From the NCBI GenBank assembly GCA_964017235.1, contig OZ024933.1, positions 60,742,255 through 60,806,254 on the forward strand: DNA of 64,000 bases, read 5' to 3'. Source of the DNA: Sabellastarte sp. h YS-2021 (taxonomy: Eukaryota; Annelida; Polychaeta; Sabellida; Sabellidae). Below the pieces are notes generated by a model, which saw only the letters and a program-made list of their open reading frames with translations, did not search any database and was not told the origin of the DNA. Positions 10,512-21,007 of this stretch are shown here, in pieces; within the stretch, counting starts at the first letter, position 1, and every line of letters starts with the position of its first letter. The translations under genes were made by a program, and so were the position numbers.

Positions 10512-12247
10512 TGGTGTTGGGGAAGTAACCTATTTAGGTTTACCTGGGGATCTCCCATAAGAGACCAATGTGAGAGCAAGTCAGCAATATGGTTATCCTT
10601 ACCTGCTATGTGGTTAACCTGAAGGTTGATATCCCAGGTAGCCACCTGGAGTTGTATTTTTCTGGCAATTGCAGCTAAGGTCAAGTCCCTGGTCTTGCCT
10701 GAGTTTAGTACATGTACTACAGCCTCATTATCACATGCAATACATACTTTAGATTTAGCCCAAGTACTGTTCCAAACCCTGAGAGCCACCAGAATGTTGA
10801 GCATTTCAAGGTGCACGATATTCAGGTCCATGTAGCCCAAGGGTATTGGGAGAGCATAAACTTGGTTGCCACATCTGGCCCCAAGACCCTGTAAACATGC
10901 ATCCAGCTCAATATGGAAGGCAATGGTCCTATGGTCAAAAATGGTTATGCCGTTAAAGGTGGTGAGGAACTTTGAAAACCAGTTTATATCTTTCTGAGCT
11001 TCAGTTGACAATTGTACTTGATCCTTCTCATGCACACTGCGCAAAACGTCCAGGAGACGATTGAGGAAGAACCTCGACGAACGCACGCACTTGCTAACAT
11101 ACAGTAAACTACCAAGCAGGGATTGTAACTCACGCTTTGTACAGCGAGTCCTGCCACACCATGAGGTGCATTTGTTCTGTATTTCATGCAATTTGTCATC
11201 TGGGATGGACAATGTGAAGTTCTCAGTATTCACTAGTATTCCCAGACAGTTGACGCAAGTAGCTGGCTTGACCAGCTTGTTATATGAAATTTCAAAGCCT
11301 AGGTGGTTAAGAAGGGCACTTAAAGCGTCAAATGAGGCGTCAACACGACTTGGAAGTTCAATTCCAAGGATGTCATCAATATAATTTATGACGTCAAAGT
11401 CGCGTTGATGCATCATGTGACGCACAGCGTCGCTTAAACGCTGGAACAGAGCGCTCCCGTGCCTGAATCCAAAGGGTAGGCAGGTGTCCAGAAACCAGGC
11501 ATTGTGATGCAAGCCCAACAGATCATACTCCAAAGGGTCCAATTTTACATGCCTGAAGGCGCGTTTGATGTCTATCTTATAGATTTTGCAACCCTTACCC
11601 AACAGCCTGACACGTTTCACTACATGATCAATTGTGGGCAGTTTGAGCAGGAAGGGGGTGTTAAGATAAACATTTTGGGCACTACCAGCATTTACAGACC
11701 TACCCTGGGGAAAGCTCAGGTCTACTATGACCCTCCTGTTATTTGAGTGAGGCTTATCACGGGTCATGAAGGGGGAGGTATGTAAATTAGGCAATGGTGG
11801 GGCATCAAAAGGTCCTAGTATGGCGTCATAAGTTCTTTCCTCCTCCAGATAGGCCCTTACATCTTGAGGGAAATCTTTGGCTGAGTTGTGATTTTCCAGG
11901 TGACTTTCCAGGGGTGTTTTTCTGTCAAAATCCAGGGGGAAACCAAACCTGATTAAGAGAGGAAGTTGGGTATCCCAATAACCCTTTAACAGTTCATCCC
12001 AAGCATCTGGATTGAGTTGAGATTTGATGTAAATCTGACACTTTTTAAAGTTATATTCCCCAGAGGCCTTGATTATTTGGTGAAGGGTCAAGGGATCTGC
12101 CTTGGATACTGATTGGACTACTGCAGTCGGCACCTGTAAGTCACCCATTGGTATAAATCCTACCTTGAGGGAGTTTTGTTTATCCCACAACTGGAGGGTA
12201 GGGCATGAGGCCATAACTTGGTTATAATCGACTTTTTGATTTTTCAA
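10463..12247 (-). CDS. Reverse transcriptase/RNase H of element A
   Basis: The frame encodes a DIRS-superfamily reverse transcriptase followed by RNase H. The fingers motif ends in RRVIVDLS, the first catalytic aspartate is in YKIDIKRAF, and the catalytic box is NYIDDILG. RNase H begins near HIELDACLQGLGA and continues through CDNEAVVHVLNSGKTRD and ADLLSHW. The frame has no ATG at its 5' end: it directly follows a TGA at 12248-12250 that ends the preceding ORF in the same frame. It would need read-through, reinitiation at an internal ATG, or that TGA may be a mutation. Otherwise the 594 codons are intact. Confidence 0.88.
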   Translation of the reverse strand: MKNQKVDYNQVMASCPTLQLWDKQNSLKVGFIPMGDLQVPTAVVQSVSKADPLTLHQIIKASGEYNFKKCQIYIKSQLNPDAWDELLKGYWDTQLPLLIRFGFPLDFDRKTPLESHLENHNSAKDFPQDVRAYLEEERTYDAILGPFDAPPLPNLHTSPFMTRDKPHSNNRRVIVDLSFPQGRSVNAGSAQNVYLNTPFLLKLPTIDHVVKRVRLLGKGCKIYKIDIKRAFRHVKLDPLEYDLLGLHHNAWFLDTCLPFGFRHGSALFQRLSDAVRHMMHQRDFDVINYIDDILGIELPSRVDASFDALSALLNHLGFEISYNKLVKPATCVNCLGILVNTENFTLSIPDDKLHEIQNKCTSWCGRTRCTKRELQSLLGSLLYVSKCVRSSRFFLNRLLDVLRSVHEKDQVQLSTEAQKDINWFSKFLTTFNGITIFDHRTIAFHIELDACLQGLGARCGNQVYALPIPLGYMDLNIVHLEMLNILVALRVWNSTWAKSKVCIACDNEAVVHVLNSGKTRDLTLAAIARKIQLQVATWDINLQVNHIAGKDNHIADLLSHWSLMGDPQVNLNRLLPQHQWVEIQQTHLHLDWCI

Positions 12248-12895
12248 TCAAAGTAGGAGTTCATATTTACTAGTACTACTGGTATCTGACTCACTGTGAA
12301 GAACATCCCCCTGTCTATTAGGGGATTCAACCATCACACAGGGTTTTTGGTTAAGTTCGTGATTAGCGTCATTTTCTGACGCATGTTTGGGAGTACTGTG
12401 GGAGTCAACCATATGGTTGCCTTTTTCTGTCACATTTTCGGGATCATTTTCAACATTTGGAGGAAATTTTTCAGTATCATAACTTTTCGACACGAGCCCG
12501 TCGCTTTTGTGAAACACAGCATATCTGTTATAGCATGTCACTGGGTCTGTACTACAGTACTTACTTGGCTTTCTGCTTTTGCTGCTGATTACCTTGACGT
12601 CATTGTTACTTTTTGCCTGACTTATTACCTTACCTTTACCAGGATCCACCAGAAGAGTGTGCACCTTAGTAAGATTCATACCTTGGTTCGAACCCAGATG
12701 TTTTTTGGCAATAAAAGCTTTAGTGCCTCTTTGAAGCACTTGTGCATATGTGAAACCTTTATATCTTTGATAATCTGATTTCCAATTCACACTTTCCCCA
12801 TTGCCCCATACATTACTACTCACTACACGTGTTCTGACATGGTTACCACTGGCAATGGTGATATTCGGTCGATTCGAAACTTTGGATTTTTGCAT
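12248..12895 (-). CDS. Unknown ORF between gag and RT of element A
   Basis: This 215-residue basic, serine- and asparagine-rich protein has no domain I recognise. Its ATG lies six bases after the gag stop in another frame, and it ends at a TGA in frame with the following RT. The plus-strand Ngaro element has a comparably placed, broken low-complexity stretch between its zinc-knuckle region and RT. It may be the N-terminal tail of the polymerase polyprotein rather than a separate gene, with the stop being either recoded or a mutation. Confidence 0.55.
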   Translation of the reverse strand: MQKSKVSNRPNITIASGNHVRTRVVSSNVWGNGESVNWKSDYQRYKGFTYAQVLQRGTKAFIAKKHLGSNQGMNLTKVHTLLVDPGKGKVISQAKSNNDVKVISSKSRKPSKYCSTDPVTCYNRYAVFHKSDGLVSKSYDTEKFPPNVENDPENVTEKGNHMVDSHSTPKHASENDANHELNQKPCVMVESPNRQGDVLHSESDTSSTSKYELLL

Positions 12896-12900
12896 TGCAG

Positions 12901-13923
12901 TTATGCAGTGCCTGATTCGTTTTTTGAATCCGTATTGACACGTTTTGAATTTCTACATTCTTTGACAGGGTGGGGAAAGCGTTTTCCCAGTGTATTGCAA
13001 AAGCTACATATATGCCTGTAAAATTGTCCCCCAGTGTGGTGGTCAGTCTTATGGGGACATTTCTGTGACTGAAAAAATTTACAGGGGACACCCTGGGATT
13101 CAGTATTGACCTTTTTTGGGGCTAGATTGATCACTTTTTGGGCATGTGCCCTCCTAATCCTATCAATTTTTTCTGTCATACTCCAGTTAACTTTGCACTC
13201 CTCCATCGGACACAGGAGGACTGTATAGGCACCTTTGGCCGAAGGCCACCCAAAATCCTGGGCATCGTCCATCAACTCGGACATATAGTCCAACATTTGA
13301 TTTTTGGTGTTTACATTTTTCTCATCTTTAATAATTGCACAAAATCCCGAGACCCACTGGAAGGTACTTAAACTATCATAAGTAACTCTACTCTTGGAGG
13401 TACCTGCGAGAATATGATTTTGGGGCCAAGGTATTTTATTTTTTACTGTTACTTGTTCGTTACCTCCACGTTGGGATTTGAACATACCTCTTTCGTTAAG
13501 AGAAGCGAGTTCTTGAAGTCGCCTGTCCACAGCATCTTGGATGCCTCTGGAACTTTTGAGGAAAGCAGGGGTAGGGGTTACTGCCTCCTCATCCACATCA
13601 CTGTCAACCAGTGAGGGTCTGTGTGAACTCAGACTTGTGGGAGAGTTGACACCGTCAAACGGTGATGCAGCCCCTTGTTGCAGTTGTTCCTCTGTTTTTT
13701 GTATACGCTGCTCGATTGCAGACAACCTGGAACTGACACTGGTTAACGCAGATATAATATCATGATTTACACTGTCAGTGGTGTTTGTATCAGTATTAAT
13801 GTTCGAATTCATACTATTCGAACTACTACTTTCAACATTTATATCATCTTTGAACTGGCATTTCACACCTACTGGTCCTTTGTGTTGGCCACCACAGCCA
13901 GAACAATGAAAGTTCTTGGGCAT
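12901..13923 (-). CDS. Gag-like protein of element A
   Basis: The 340-residue product would package element RNA. It starts with a small cysteine motif (CSGCGGQHKGPVGVKC), has an acidic and serine-rich linker, a helical segment near 75-95, and a capsid-like central region with WVSGFC and RIRRAHAQKV. It ends with cysteine/histidine knuckles (CKFFQSQKCPHKTDHH, then HICSFCNTLGKRFPHPVKEC). The same order occurs in the broken gag at 21.0-22.15 kb. The ATG at 13923 is supported by conservation of the N-terminal cysteine motif in that copy. Confidence 0.78.
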   Translation of the reverse strand: MPKNFHCSGCGGQHKGPVGVKCQFKDDINVESSSSNSMNSNINTDTNTTDSVNHDIISALTSVSSRLSAIEQRIQKTEEQLQQGAASPFDGVNSPTSLSSHRPSLVDSDVDEEAVTPTPAFLKSSRGIQDAVDRRLQELASLNERGMFKSQRGGNEQVTVKNKIPWPQNHILAGTSKSRVTYDSLSTFQWVSGFCAIIKDEKNVNTKNQMLDYMSELMDDAQDFGWPSAKGAYTVLLCPMEECKVNWSMTEKIDRIRRAHAQKVINLAPKKVNTESQGVPCKFFQSQKCPHKTDHHTGGQFYRHICSFCNTLGKRFPHPVKECRNSKRVNTDSKNESGTA

Positions 13924-13994
13924 TGCTACGTTATTGACTTGATATCATGCACAGGATTTAAAAGAAAACTATTTACACTATTTATGTACACATC

Positions 13995-14087
13995 AAGGTG
14001 GAGTTAGCGGGACAGATTAAAACGTTTAGTTAAAATGATAAAAATTACTATTACAAGTAATAAAAGTAACCCGCCAACTCACCTTAA
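13995..14087. repeat. 93-bp imperfect palindrome upstream of gag A
   Basis: AAGGTGGAGTTAGCGGG at 13995 is the near-perfect inverse of CCCGCCAACTCACCTT ending near 14085. The inner part (TTACTATTACAAGTAATAA) is also partly self-complementary. It lies about 70 bases outside the gag start of element A and could belong to that element's 5' end or be a separate small foldback element. Confidence 0.6.
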
Positions 14088-14446
14088 GTTACAGGTCCTA
14101 CCCGTGCATACAAGCAAACGTATTCCAGGCACCAACACAGACCAGCAAAGCGACCACAGACTGTAACCAGCAAAGTACCAGATAAAATTACTAAAGTTAA
14201 AATACAGGTTTAAAAATATTTTTTTAACTTCAGTAAAATGGCGACTGCCTTGTTTGACTTCCACTGCAAAAGTGATGCCAAACTGGTTTTTAGCGGGAAA
14301 GAACTGACCCTAGGTCAGAGGTCACCCAATGAAATTGAATTACACAGAAACAAGAATAACTGTTTTAAAAATAACTGAGGCAATGAGTTGCGTATAACTA
14401 AAGTGATACCCAATCAAAGGTCAAATACATAACATAAATTTCCTAC

Positions 14447-14574
14447 CCAGACATTAGTTTGTTGATGTGATTCATTGCATATGACTTCATGTATTCCAGA
14501 GATATAGTGTAGATGTCAATCAATTGACGTATATGACCCCTGGTTGAACTAATGCTAGTACTTTTTGTTAAAAT
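14447..14574 (-). pseudogene. HSPA12-like exon 2
   Basis: This 128-base exon follows GTGTTTCAG and ends at TCTGG before GTAGGA. In the phase set by exon 1 it reads through to IDIYTISLEYMKSYAMNHIN, which fits the HSPA12 segment with the pattern A-x-VFT-x-x-LEYLK. It hands over phase 2, matched by exon 3 across an intron of about 7.3 kb. Confidence 0.72.
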
Positions 14575-15697
14575 CTGAAACACACACATGATTACAATTA
14601 TACTCGCTCCAAGTCTTTGTATCCATCAGTAACCTGAATAGTTAAATTTAAATTGGAAACTTACAGGAGTTCATTATACCACTAGCATTCTGGAGTTAGG
14701 GGGATAGTCTCTGAAAAAACTGTTTCTTCAAAAGTCAAACAGTACTCATATATTTCACAAAAGACAAAAGGACTTGATGAAAGTCTAGATTACAATGTCA
14801 ATGCTGCAAGTTCTATTCTCCACAAGAGAGTGGGCATTAGACGTGTTGTGATATTAGATTAGTCTATCATTTGTCATTTCAAGACCACTCTGTTCCTCCT
14901 CTTGTGGCTATGTGTTCGAATCCAACTCTTGATAACTGTGAACCCATTCAAAGATTACAAAATCTAACTTTGTCTCTGCTTTTCCATTTTTAGTCTGGTT
15001 ACAGAATTTGCAAAATGTTTGCTCATGATTGGAGCAGGGCATTACTCCAGAATCAAGGATATTGACCCGATCATGCCCAAATTTGATTAAGTTCTTTCTG
15101 ATATAAGTTCTGGTGCTTCATAAAATGTCATTACCATCCTTGCAGTAGTTATGGAGTTATGCTGTAAACAAATCACAAGAGAGGTTGATCAACAACTACA
15201 TCATTACTGCTTCGCGCCATATCATAGCACAAACCTTAACATGGAACAAAATAGAAGATGATATACTTATTAACATTGATTGTCATCGGTCAAACTCGTG
15301 CATTTTTGCTTACCAAATAAGGAAATAGTAATGACGACAATCAATAAATTAAATTCCTTCGGTACTTTCCGTATGCAAATTTTGCCAAGTTTGAGCACTG
15401 AGATTTTCTAAAAATTATATCATCGCCCCATAAAAAGCTTTGGAAAACAATCATTGTTTAGATTTTTTGTTAAAGTACCTATGTGTTTGCTCTAGTGTCA
15501 ATACATATTTTTATCGATAGAAATCCACGATAAACAGGTAATAACCACAAATAAAGGTATTCTGTCCATAGTGTGCCAAGTACCATTATGCTAACAGACA
15601 AGCAAACGCCCATTCCACAAATCTCCTTTTTGGGGGTTAATTATAAGTTTCTGTAGTATTTAATGTAATTTATCATGTTGAACTAATGCTCCTTTAC

Positions 15698-16007
15698 CTT
15701 AGTCTTCTTCAGTTGCATGTTCATGTTTTTATATAAATCCCAGGGTTCCTTTGCTGCCTCTTCAGACGCCTTAAACACATGATACTTTTCTTCTGCATCA
15801 TACCTAAAGGCTTCAAACTGTTCCTGTGGGTTGATCAAAACTGAAGTTGGTACTACAGATGTTCGACACCCCACACGTGAAACCCAGCTTTTATTTATTT
15901 TGATATCTCTTGGCGTACTGAACAATGAGAAAGCATATTCGGTTTCTGTTATTACAATACTGACAGCAATTACAACTGCCCTTCCTTCCATTTTACATTT
16001 AATGCAC
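15698..16007 (-). pseudogene. HSPA12-like exon 1 lacking the phosphate-1 signature
   Basis: The exon starts after a strong acceptor (nine T then GCAG) and ends at ACTAAG/GTAAAG. Translation probably begins at the ATG at 15991; an upstream ATG at 15998 is followed at once by TAA. The 98 codons give MEGRAVVIAVSIVITETEYA and then a segment ending PWDLYKNMNMQLKKTK, collinear with the intact paralogue exon at 2257-2583. The DFGTTYSG loop is replaced by SIVITETE while the flanking sequence is kept, which points to specific loss of nucleotide binding or to decay. Confidence 0.72.
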
Positions 16008-16009
16008 CT

Positions 16010-18200
16010 GCAAAAAAAAATTGAAGGTGTAACTGTTGGAAACTTTGAAATCCTCGTCATTTGCATAGGTCATGGTGAACTGTTTGAAAATTTTGTGATC
16101 AGTCATCAACTGTTTTATCTACATTATTCATTGTATGGTTTTTCTTTATATTGTAACCCCATTAAGCATGTAGTTTTACCGTATTGATGTCAAATTTAGA
16201 CTTTGTATCAGGTGTTTGAGATCCCCAAAGGCCTAATTGCTAGCAAGTTTGGCATCTAATCATAGGCTGTCACCTCTGTAGATTCGACTCCCTCAAGTGG
16301 CAATTGTTGTGGACCTATCCCAATACAACCCTTGCTGTTGAATGTAATGTACAACGCCAACTGTACTTTGATTTTATATCAGCCATAGTAATTATTGACA
16401 ATCCCTTTGAAGATCTTTGATGTGTTACTCAGGGTGGTGATGATGGGCTCACATCTTCTTAGAACAAAGGAAAAGGGATAGACATTCCACCTCCTTAATA
16501 GAAGGTGTGGTTTAGAAATATGCGAAGCTGCAAGATGACGCTCATAGAGTTAGGGCATGATGCCAAGAACTAAAATGACATGGATGCCAGTATTAATACT
16601 CATACTGATCTTTTACAAACTTGATGCAGTAGAATAAAATTAAAGCGATTTCAAAGTACTGGTTACACATGACACCTGATTATTTAGTAACAGTGAGACT
16701 TTAGGTGTATATTTTAATATTTCCATGTAATACCTCATTCACACTACAAGTAGTGTCCCCGCAGGTAGGCCGCATTCAGTAAAATTTCCCTGTCTTTGAA
16801 TCACCACCTGATGTCTGTGTGCAAACTTGCAAGTCAGTGGAGAAGCATCCATTGCCTTGTGCATCCTATGGAAATTCTAAAATCTCAGAATTTGGTAATA
16901 TGGGCATGTGCAAATGAATGTGAGCATGCACAGATGAATTTCTTGTTATGGTAACTGAAGGTGTGGTCCACAGTGTATTTAAGGTTTTGACTCGGTCATC
17001 TTTTGTTTAATATGGTGACATAAGTGGAGGTACATGGACGTTTTGCCATTGTGTCACAAGATTACACACAAATCTCAGAAAGTTGTGAAGGACAGGGGCG
17101 TTTCACCCAATGCCAAAAGCTGCAAATTACACCACCTGAGGTGTGAATGATACACCAAATCTCGTAAGTATGAGGCATCCTTAGTGGCAGTTCTGCCACA
17201 GAATACCACCGCCTGTAGTGAAATGGGGCATTAGTGATGGACAACTTTATGATAAATTTTGAAAGTAAGTGGATGCATGTGGGCTAGGAATCTGTTTTAG
17301 CATAAGAATTTTGATTGATGAACAACTTGTTTGTAATTCCATGTATAAATGATGTACAAATTATGTGACAAACCTATAACAAAAATAAGTAGTTGTCATG
17401 TCTTATCATATGTGCTTCAGCCTATAGACCATCTGGATTGATGCCATCCAGCTCCGGATCCAGAAGCTGAAGAAATTGGAGCCAAGGCACAGCAGAAAGA
17501 ATGATACACAGGGGGTAGGACATCCAGGCCCAGCACTGTAACATTGGAGACGTCCACCAAGAGCCTTCTCCAGAGGTAGTGCAAATGCAACCTAACTATG
17601 ACTTCTCTAGCATCAATAAGATGAGTATGAGAAAGGAAGCAGCCAGCAGCATGTTACAGTAACTTCACAGAAGCCTTTTGAACATGAAGGGTCAGACATA
17701 TAACCAGATTGCCTTGGGCCACTGGATAATGAGTTAGATTTCCAACATCCATCCGGATGTCTTGCTGCACTTTTTATTCCAGGCATCTAAGATAATGCAA
17801 GCTGCACTGAGAAAAATCAGGCTGGACAATGGGGACAAGGATTCGGAACACAGATAACACCAAGAAGACTTGCAGTTGACAAGAAGACTAGCAGCAACAA
17901 CAACAATGCTCTGGCAGCAAAAGCTGTAGCAGCAGAAGCTGCCACAAACGTTTTTGCTCCAGTTATATCTTGCAGAGAGTCCGGGTAATGGATCAAATTG
18001 TGACCCTAGCTAAACTTCCTACAGTGGGGACCCAACCTGACAATATCCAGGTCCTTTTTATCTCCAAGGAATGACTTCAATATCAATGACATCTTGCCAC
18101 CCTCAGACTTTGTAGCAACCTACTAAACCAACAGCCATCTACAACTTCACCTTGAAGAACCTTCGACGTTGCAGTTATGAATGTAAGTTGTAATATATTA
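16010..18200. other. Non-coding sequence with decayed repeats
   Basis: A tRNA-like B box (GATTCGACTCC) near 16282-16300 follows GGCCTAATTGCTAGC and may be an old tRNA-derived SINE. From about 17.4 to 18.2 kb a glutamine- and alanine-rich plus-strand remnant with many stops is present. Its general look recalls an accessory protein of a DNA transposon, but I cannot assign it. Confidence 0.35.
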
Positions 18201-18210
18201 TGTATAAAAC

Positions 18211-19760
18211 TTACTGTATCATATATATGACACAGTACCTTGTATCGTCAACATACAATCGAGCAAAATGTAAGAGGGGCAGCATACAGTTATAATAATC
18301 ATTTAACCAGACATGGGGAGGTCTGCACCACAGAGAAAACACCAGGCAACAACAAAAACTAGAGTGGGTAAGCTTTTGCAGAGTTTTCAACGTCTTTCTG
18401 AACAAGGAACAAGAAGTGGCTTGACATACACCACCAGATCCCCCCAATTCATTGGCACATCATATGTAAAGCTGATACCGAAATGCTTAGAAGACTTTTT
18501 TCTGGTAAGGCAAAGTGTGGCCCCTCAAGCACGAGACCATGCTTCTCTTTTATTAGTATTGCACGCATTCTGTCCAGGTTTAAAAAAGGTTGAAAATATT
18601 TAAGAACTGGTACACCAGTGACACCAGTCTTAAACACAGAGTGATGCTCAATAAGCAACCAATGGAAAGTCTTTCTAACAGAAACTATGTGAGAGCATTG
18701 GAAACAAATTTAGCAAGACTGTTCTTGACTCTTGCGGCAAAGATCAAGGGCAGAGAGACTCCTAAACATTGAATTGCAGTAGCTGAGTGAGTTGCCAACC
18801 AAAGCAGTAGCAGCCATAAGAGCAGTATCTCGCTTAAGATACCATCTGAGTCACTTGAGATCCCTAATTTGAACAAAGCAAACCTTAAAGTTGCTCTGAA
18901 TATGCTTTGAAAATCACAATCAAAGCATACACCAAGGTCCCTGACAACATCAGAAAGAGAGAGGCAATTGCCAAGTAAGTTTTCACATTGAATCTTTGAT
19001 CCAAATTAAAACAAAACTCAGTCTTATCGTTATTGTTCATCAACTTATTTGCAGAAAACCACTTTTTGACATCATTTAGGCAGTTTTTGCGACCTGTTAA
19101 AGACTTGGGCCACATTTTTGTGTTGAAGATGAACATATAGCTGTGTGTCACCTGAATAGAAGTGAAATTGTATGCCAGGATGCTTTTGAATAACTTTGCT
19201 GAAGGGGATAATATATTATGGGAATAATGTTAGGTCAAGGACAGAAGCTTGGGGAATATCATTCATGATCGTCTAGGCCTCAGACAGAATAGACACAACT
19301 CTGATGCACCGAGAGCAATAAATAAGGTTAGAACCAGTCACCTACTCCGAACCTAGAACTCAGACCATCTAGGAGCGTATGATGGGCAATTGTGTTGAAG
19401 CACAACAACATTAAATCAACAATAATGCAGCTTACTTCGAATTGCCAAGTTTGTAAGCTGGTTGGTATTCTCAAGATCATTAGAAATGATGTATCCACAT
19501 ACTCAACAGGTTTTAAGGTGAACACAACCCAGACAAATTGTAATAGTTTTTGAGTTCATCATGCGGTAGTAGGGGCTTTTTTATCAATGAAGTAACGATA
19601 GCTGTTTTCTGGAACAATATGTTCAACAGGGAACGGTTAAAAAGCCTAATTAATGAGGGCAGAAGAATGTCCAAGCACTCTTTAACCAAAAAAGTGGGTC
19701 AAGGTTTCAAATAAAACAAGGCTCCAAATTTTGTGGTAGATTTGGTGATTGGCTTTTTGA
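18211..19760 (-). pseudogene. Decayed CR1/L2-type LINE reverse transcriptase
   Basis: Reading the minus strand in changing frames gives RT landmarks in the right order: IKKPLLPHDELKNYYNLSG (RT motif PLLKK...LKNYRPVS), then FNTIAHHTLLDGLSSRFGV (AFDTIDHxLLLxxL), then CLNDVKKWFSANKLM and DKTEF, then SDVVRDLGVCFDCDF (VKNLGVxLD). Every stretch is separated by stops and frameshifts, so this is an old dead copy. It resembles, but does not closely match, the CR1/L2-type element at 45.3-49.3 kb. Confidence 0.65.
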
Positions 19761-20343
19761 TGATTTCGTCTTTAGATACAGTCTTTAAAAAGTCTAATTT
19801 AGGTGGGTTTGTAGGAACAGGAATCTTAAGAGAGTCAGTACCTGAGACATAATCTCTTGTATTTGATATTTGGTCGGAAAAAAATTACACAAAGTGATTA
19901 GCAGGACATTTTCTATTAGTCATGGGAAACAAATACTGTTTCAGGAATGTAAGACCTGCCAGAGTTTCTTTGAGTCATGGCCATTTTCATCAACAAGATT
20001 GCTGTAGTAGTTGGCATTGTCCATGTTGCATCAGACAATGTATTTGTCATGGACAGATCAGACAGCATAAAGCTTATATTTCTGAGCATGGAATAAATAA
20101 AAATACTCTAGTGGGCCTAAATTAAAAAGAAACGGACTGCGGGACTGAGGGACCACGGGAAGTCTCATTTAGGTGTTAATAATCAGTCCCCCTGATTTCA
20201 AAATAAAAGTAACATAAAGAATAACTGGAAACAATAAAGAATATGATAATATCAAAACATGCACAAAAAAGACAAGGTTAATATCCAGCATGAAATTAAA
20301 TGTGTTTTACAGGTACCAGAGAGCTGATCTAATGGTGAAATTT

Positions 20344-20625
20344 TCTTCTGGGGCGTTCAGGCGCCTCAGGTGTCAGTCCTGCCCCAAGGCAGTCAATTAT
20401 GTTTGATCTACCTTGAGAGGTCATCTGGTGACCAGTCTAATGGTCAGTATATGACATCACAAGGAATTCCTGTGTACTTTACATGGTTACCTGTGTATTT
20501 AGGCCTGGTTACAGTAAACAAATTATGTAATTGGTTTCCCACCTCTCAGTTGTTGGAGTCCTTGGCTTTGTTCCTCAGTTTCAAATTTGACTTTGAGCGA
20601 GAGACATGGGAAAAAATTTTACTTT
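20344..20625 (+). repeat. Split direct repeat A1
   Basis: The repeat begins TCTTCTGGGGCGTTCAGG and ends GACATGGGAAAAAATTTTAC plus TTT. It is repeated as A2 at 26320-26610. Only A1 lacks the segment TGGGCAATCT found in A2. Confidence 0.9.
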
Positions 20626-21007
20626 TACAATTTTTTCTTTTAGTGTTTTTATGATATCTTAGGCTTTTAATCTGTAAATATGTAAATACATGGACGGTCC
20701 TTTAGTGTGCAACAAGTTTTATATAATTGGAGGAAAGTGACTGTATGGCGTTACAAACTGTTAGTTGCACGGGACTGTGTTTGAGGCTGAACTTAAACTG
20801 TCAGAATTTTGTGGTCATCAAGTCTTCAAACAGGCTTTGTGTTTCAGACTAACAGGGATGGTCTAACCTATATTCTGCATATTATTTTGCGCATGCTAGT
20901 AGCCATTTAGCTGAAATTGAAGCCTATTTCCTGACTTGCAGACCACTAAAAATTCTGAGTTCCTTGTATATTTTCAGTGAACTTTGACTTAAAATTCGGG
21001 CTAGAAA

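Larger units (their letters stand above)
9420..14000 (-). mobile_element. Ngaro/DIRS-type tyrosine-recombinase retrotransposon A
   Basis: In minus-strand order the element has a gag-like ORF, a second ORF of unknown role, RT/RNase H and a tyrosine recombinase. There is no methyltransferase domain between RNase H and recombinase, which favours a Ngaro-like element over classical DIRS1. The proteins are collinear with the plus-strand element at 20.3-27.2 kb. I could not find split direct repeats or inverted repeats at its ends, so the borders given are those of the coding part. It sits in intron 2 of the HSPA12-like gene, same strand. Confidence 0.8.
5567..16007 (-). pseudogene. HSPA12-like gene with degenerate ATPase motifs, five exons
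   Basis: Five minus-strand exons join in phase: 16007-15698, 14574-14447, 7136-7043, 6562-6428 and 6305-5567. Each has AG acceptor and GT donor bases, and the phases (0, 2, 0, 0) match at every junction. The predicted product is about 460 residues, shorter than the usual 600 or more, with no C-terminal region found. The three nucleotide-binding signatures of the HSP70 fold are all replaced: DFGTT reads SIVITE, the GGGT loop reads ADES, and GGF reads GIF. There is a TAG in exon 3 and one extra base in a poly-T run in exon 5. Intron 2 is about 7.3 kb and carries a Ngaro-like retrotransposon in the same orientation. It is either a decaying paralogue or, if the two lesions are sequence errors, a non-ATP-binding HSPA12 relative. 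Confidence 0.75.
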
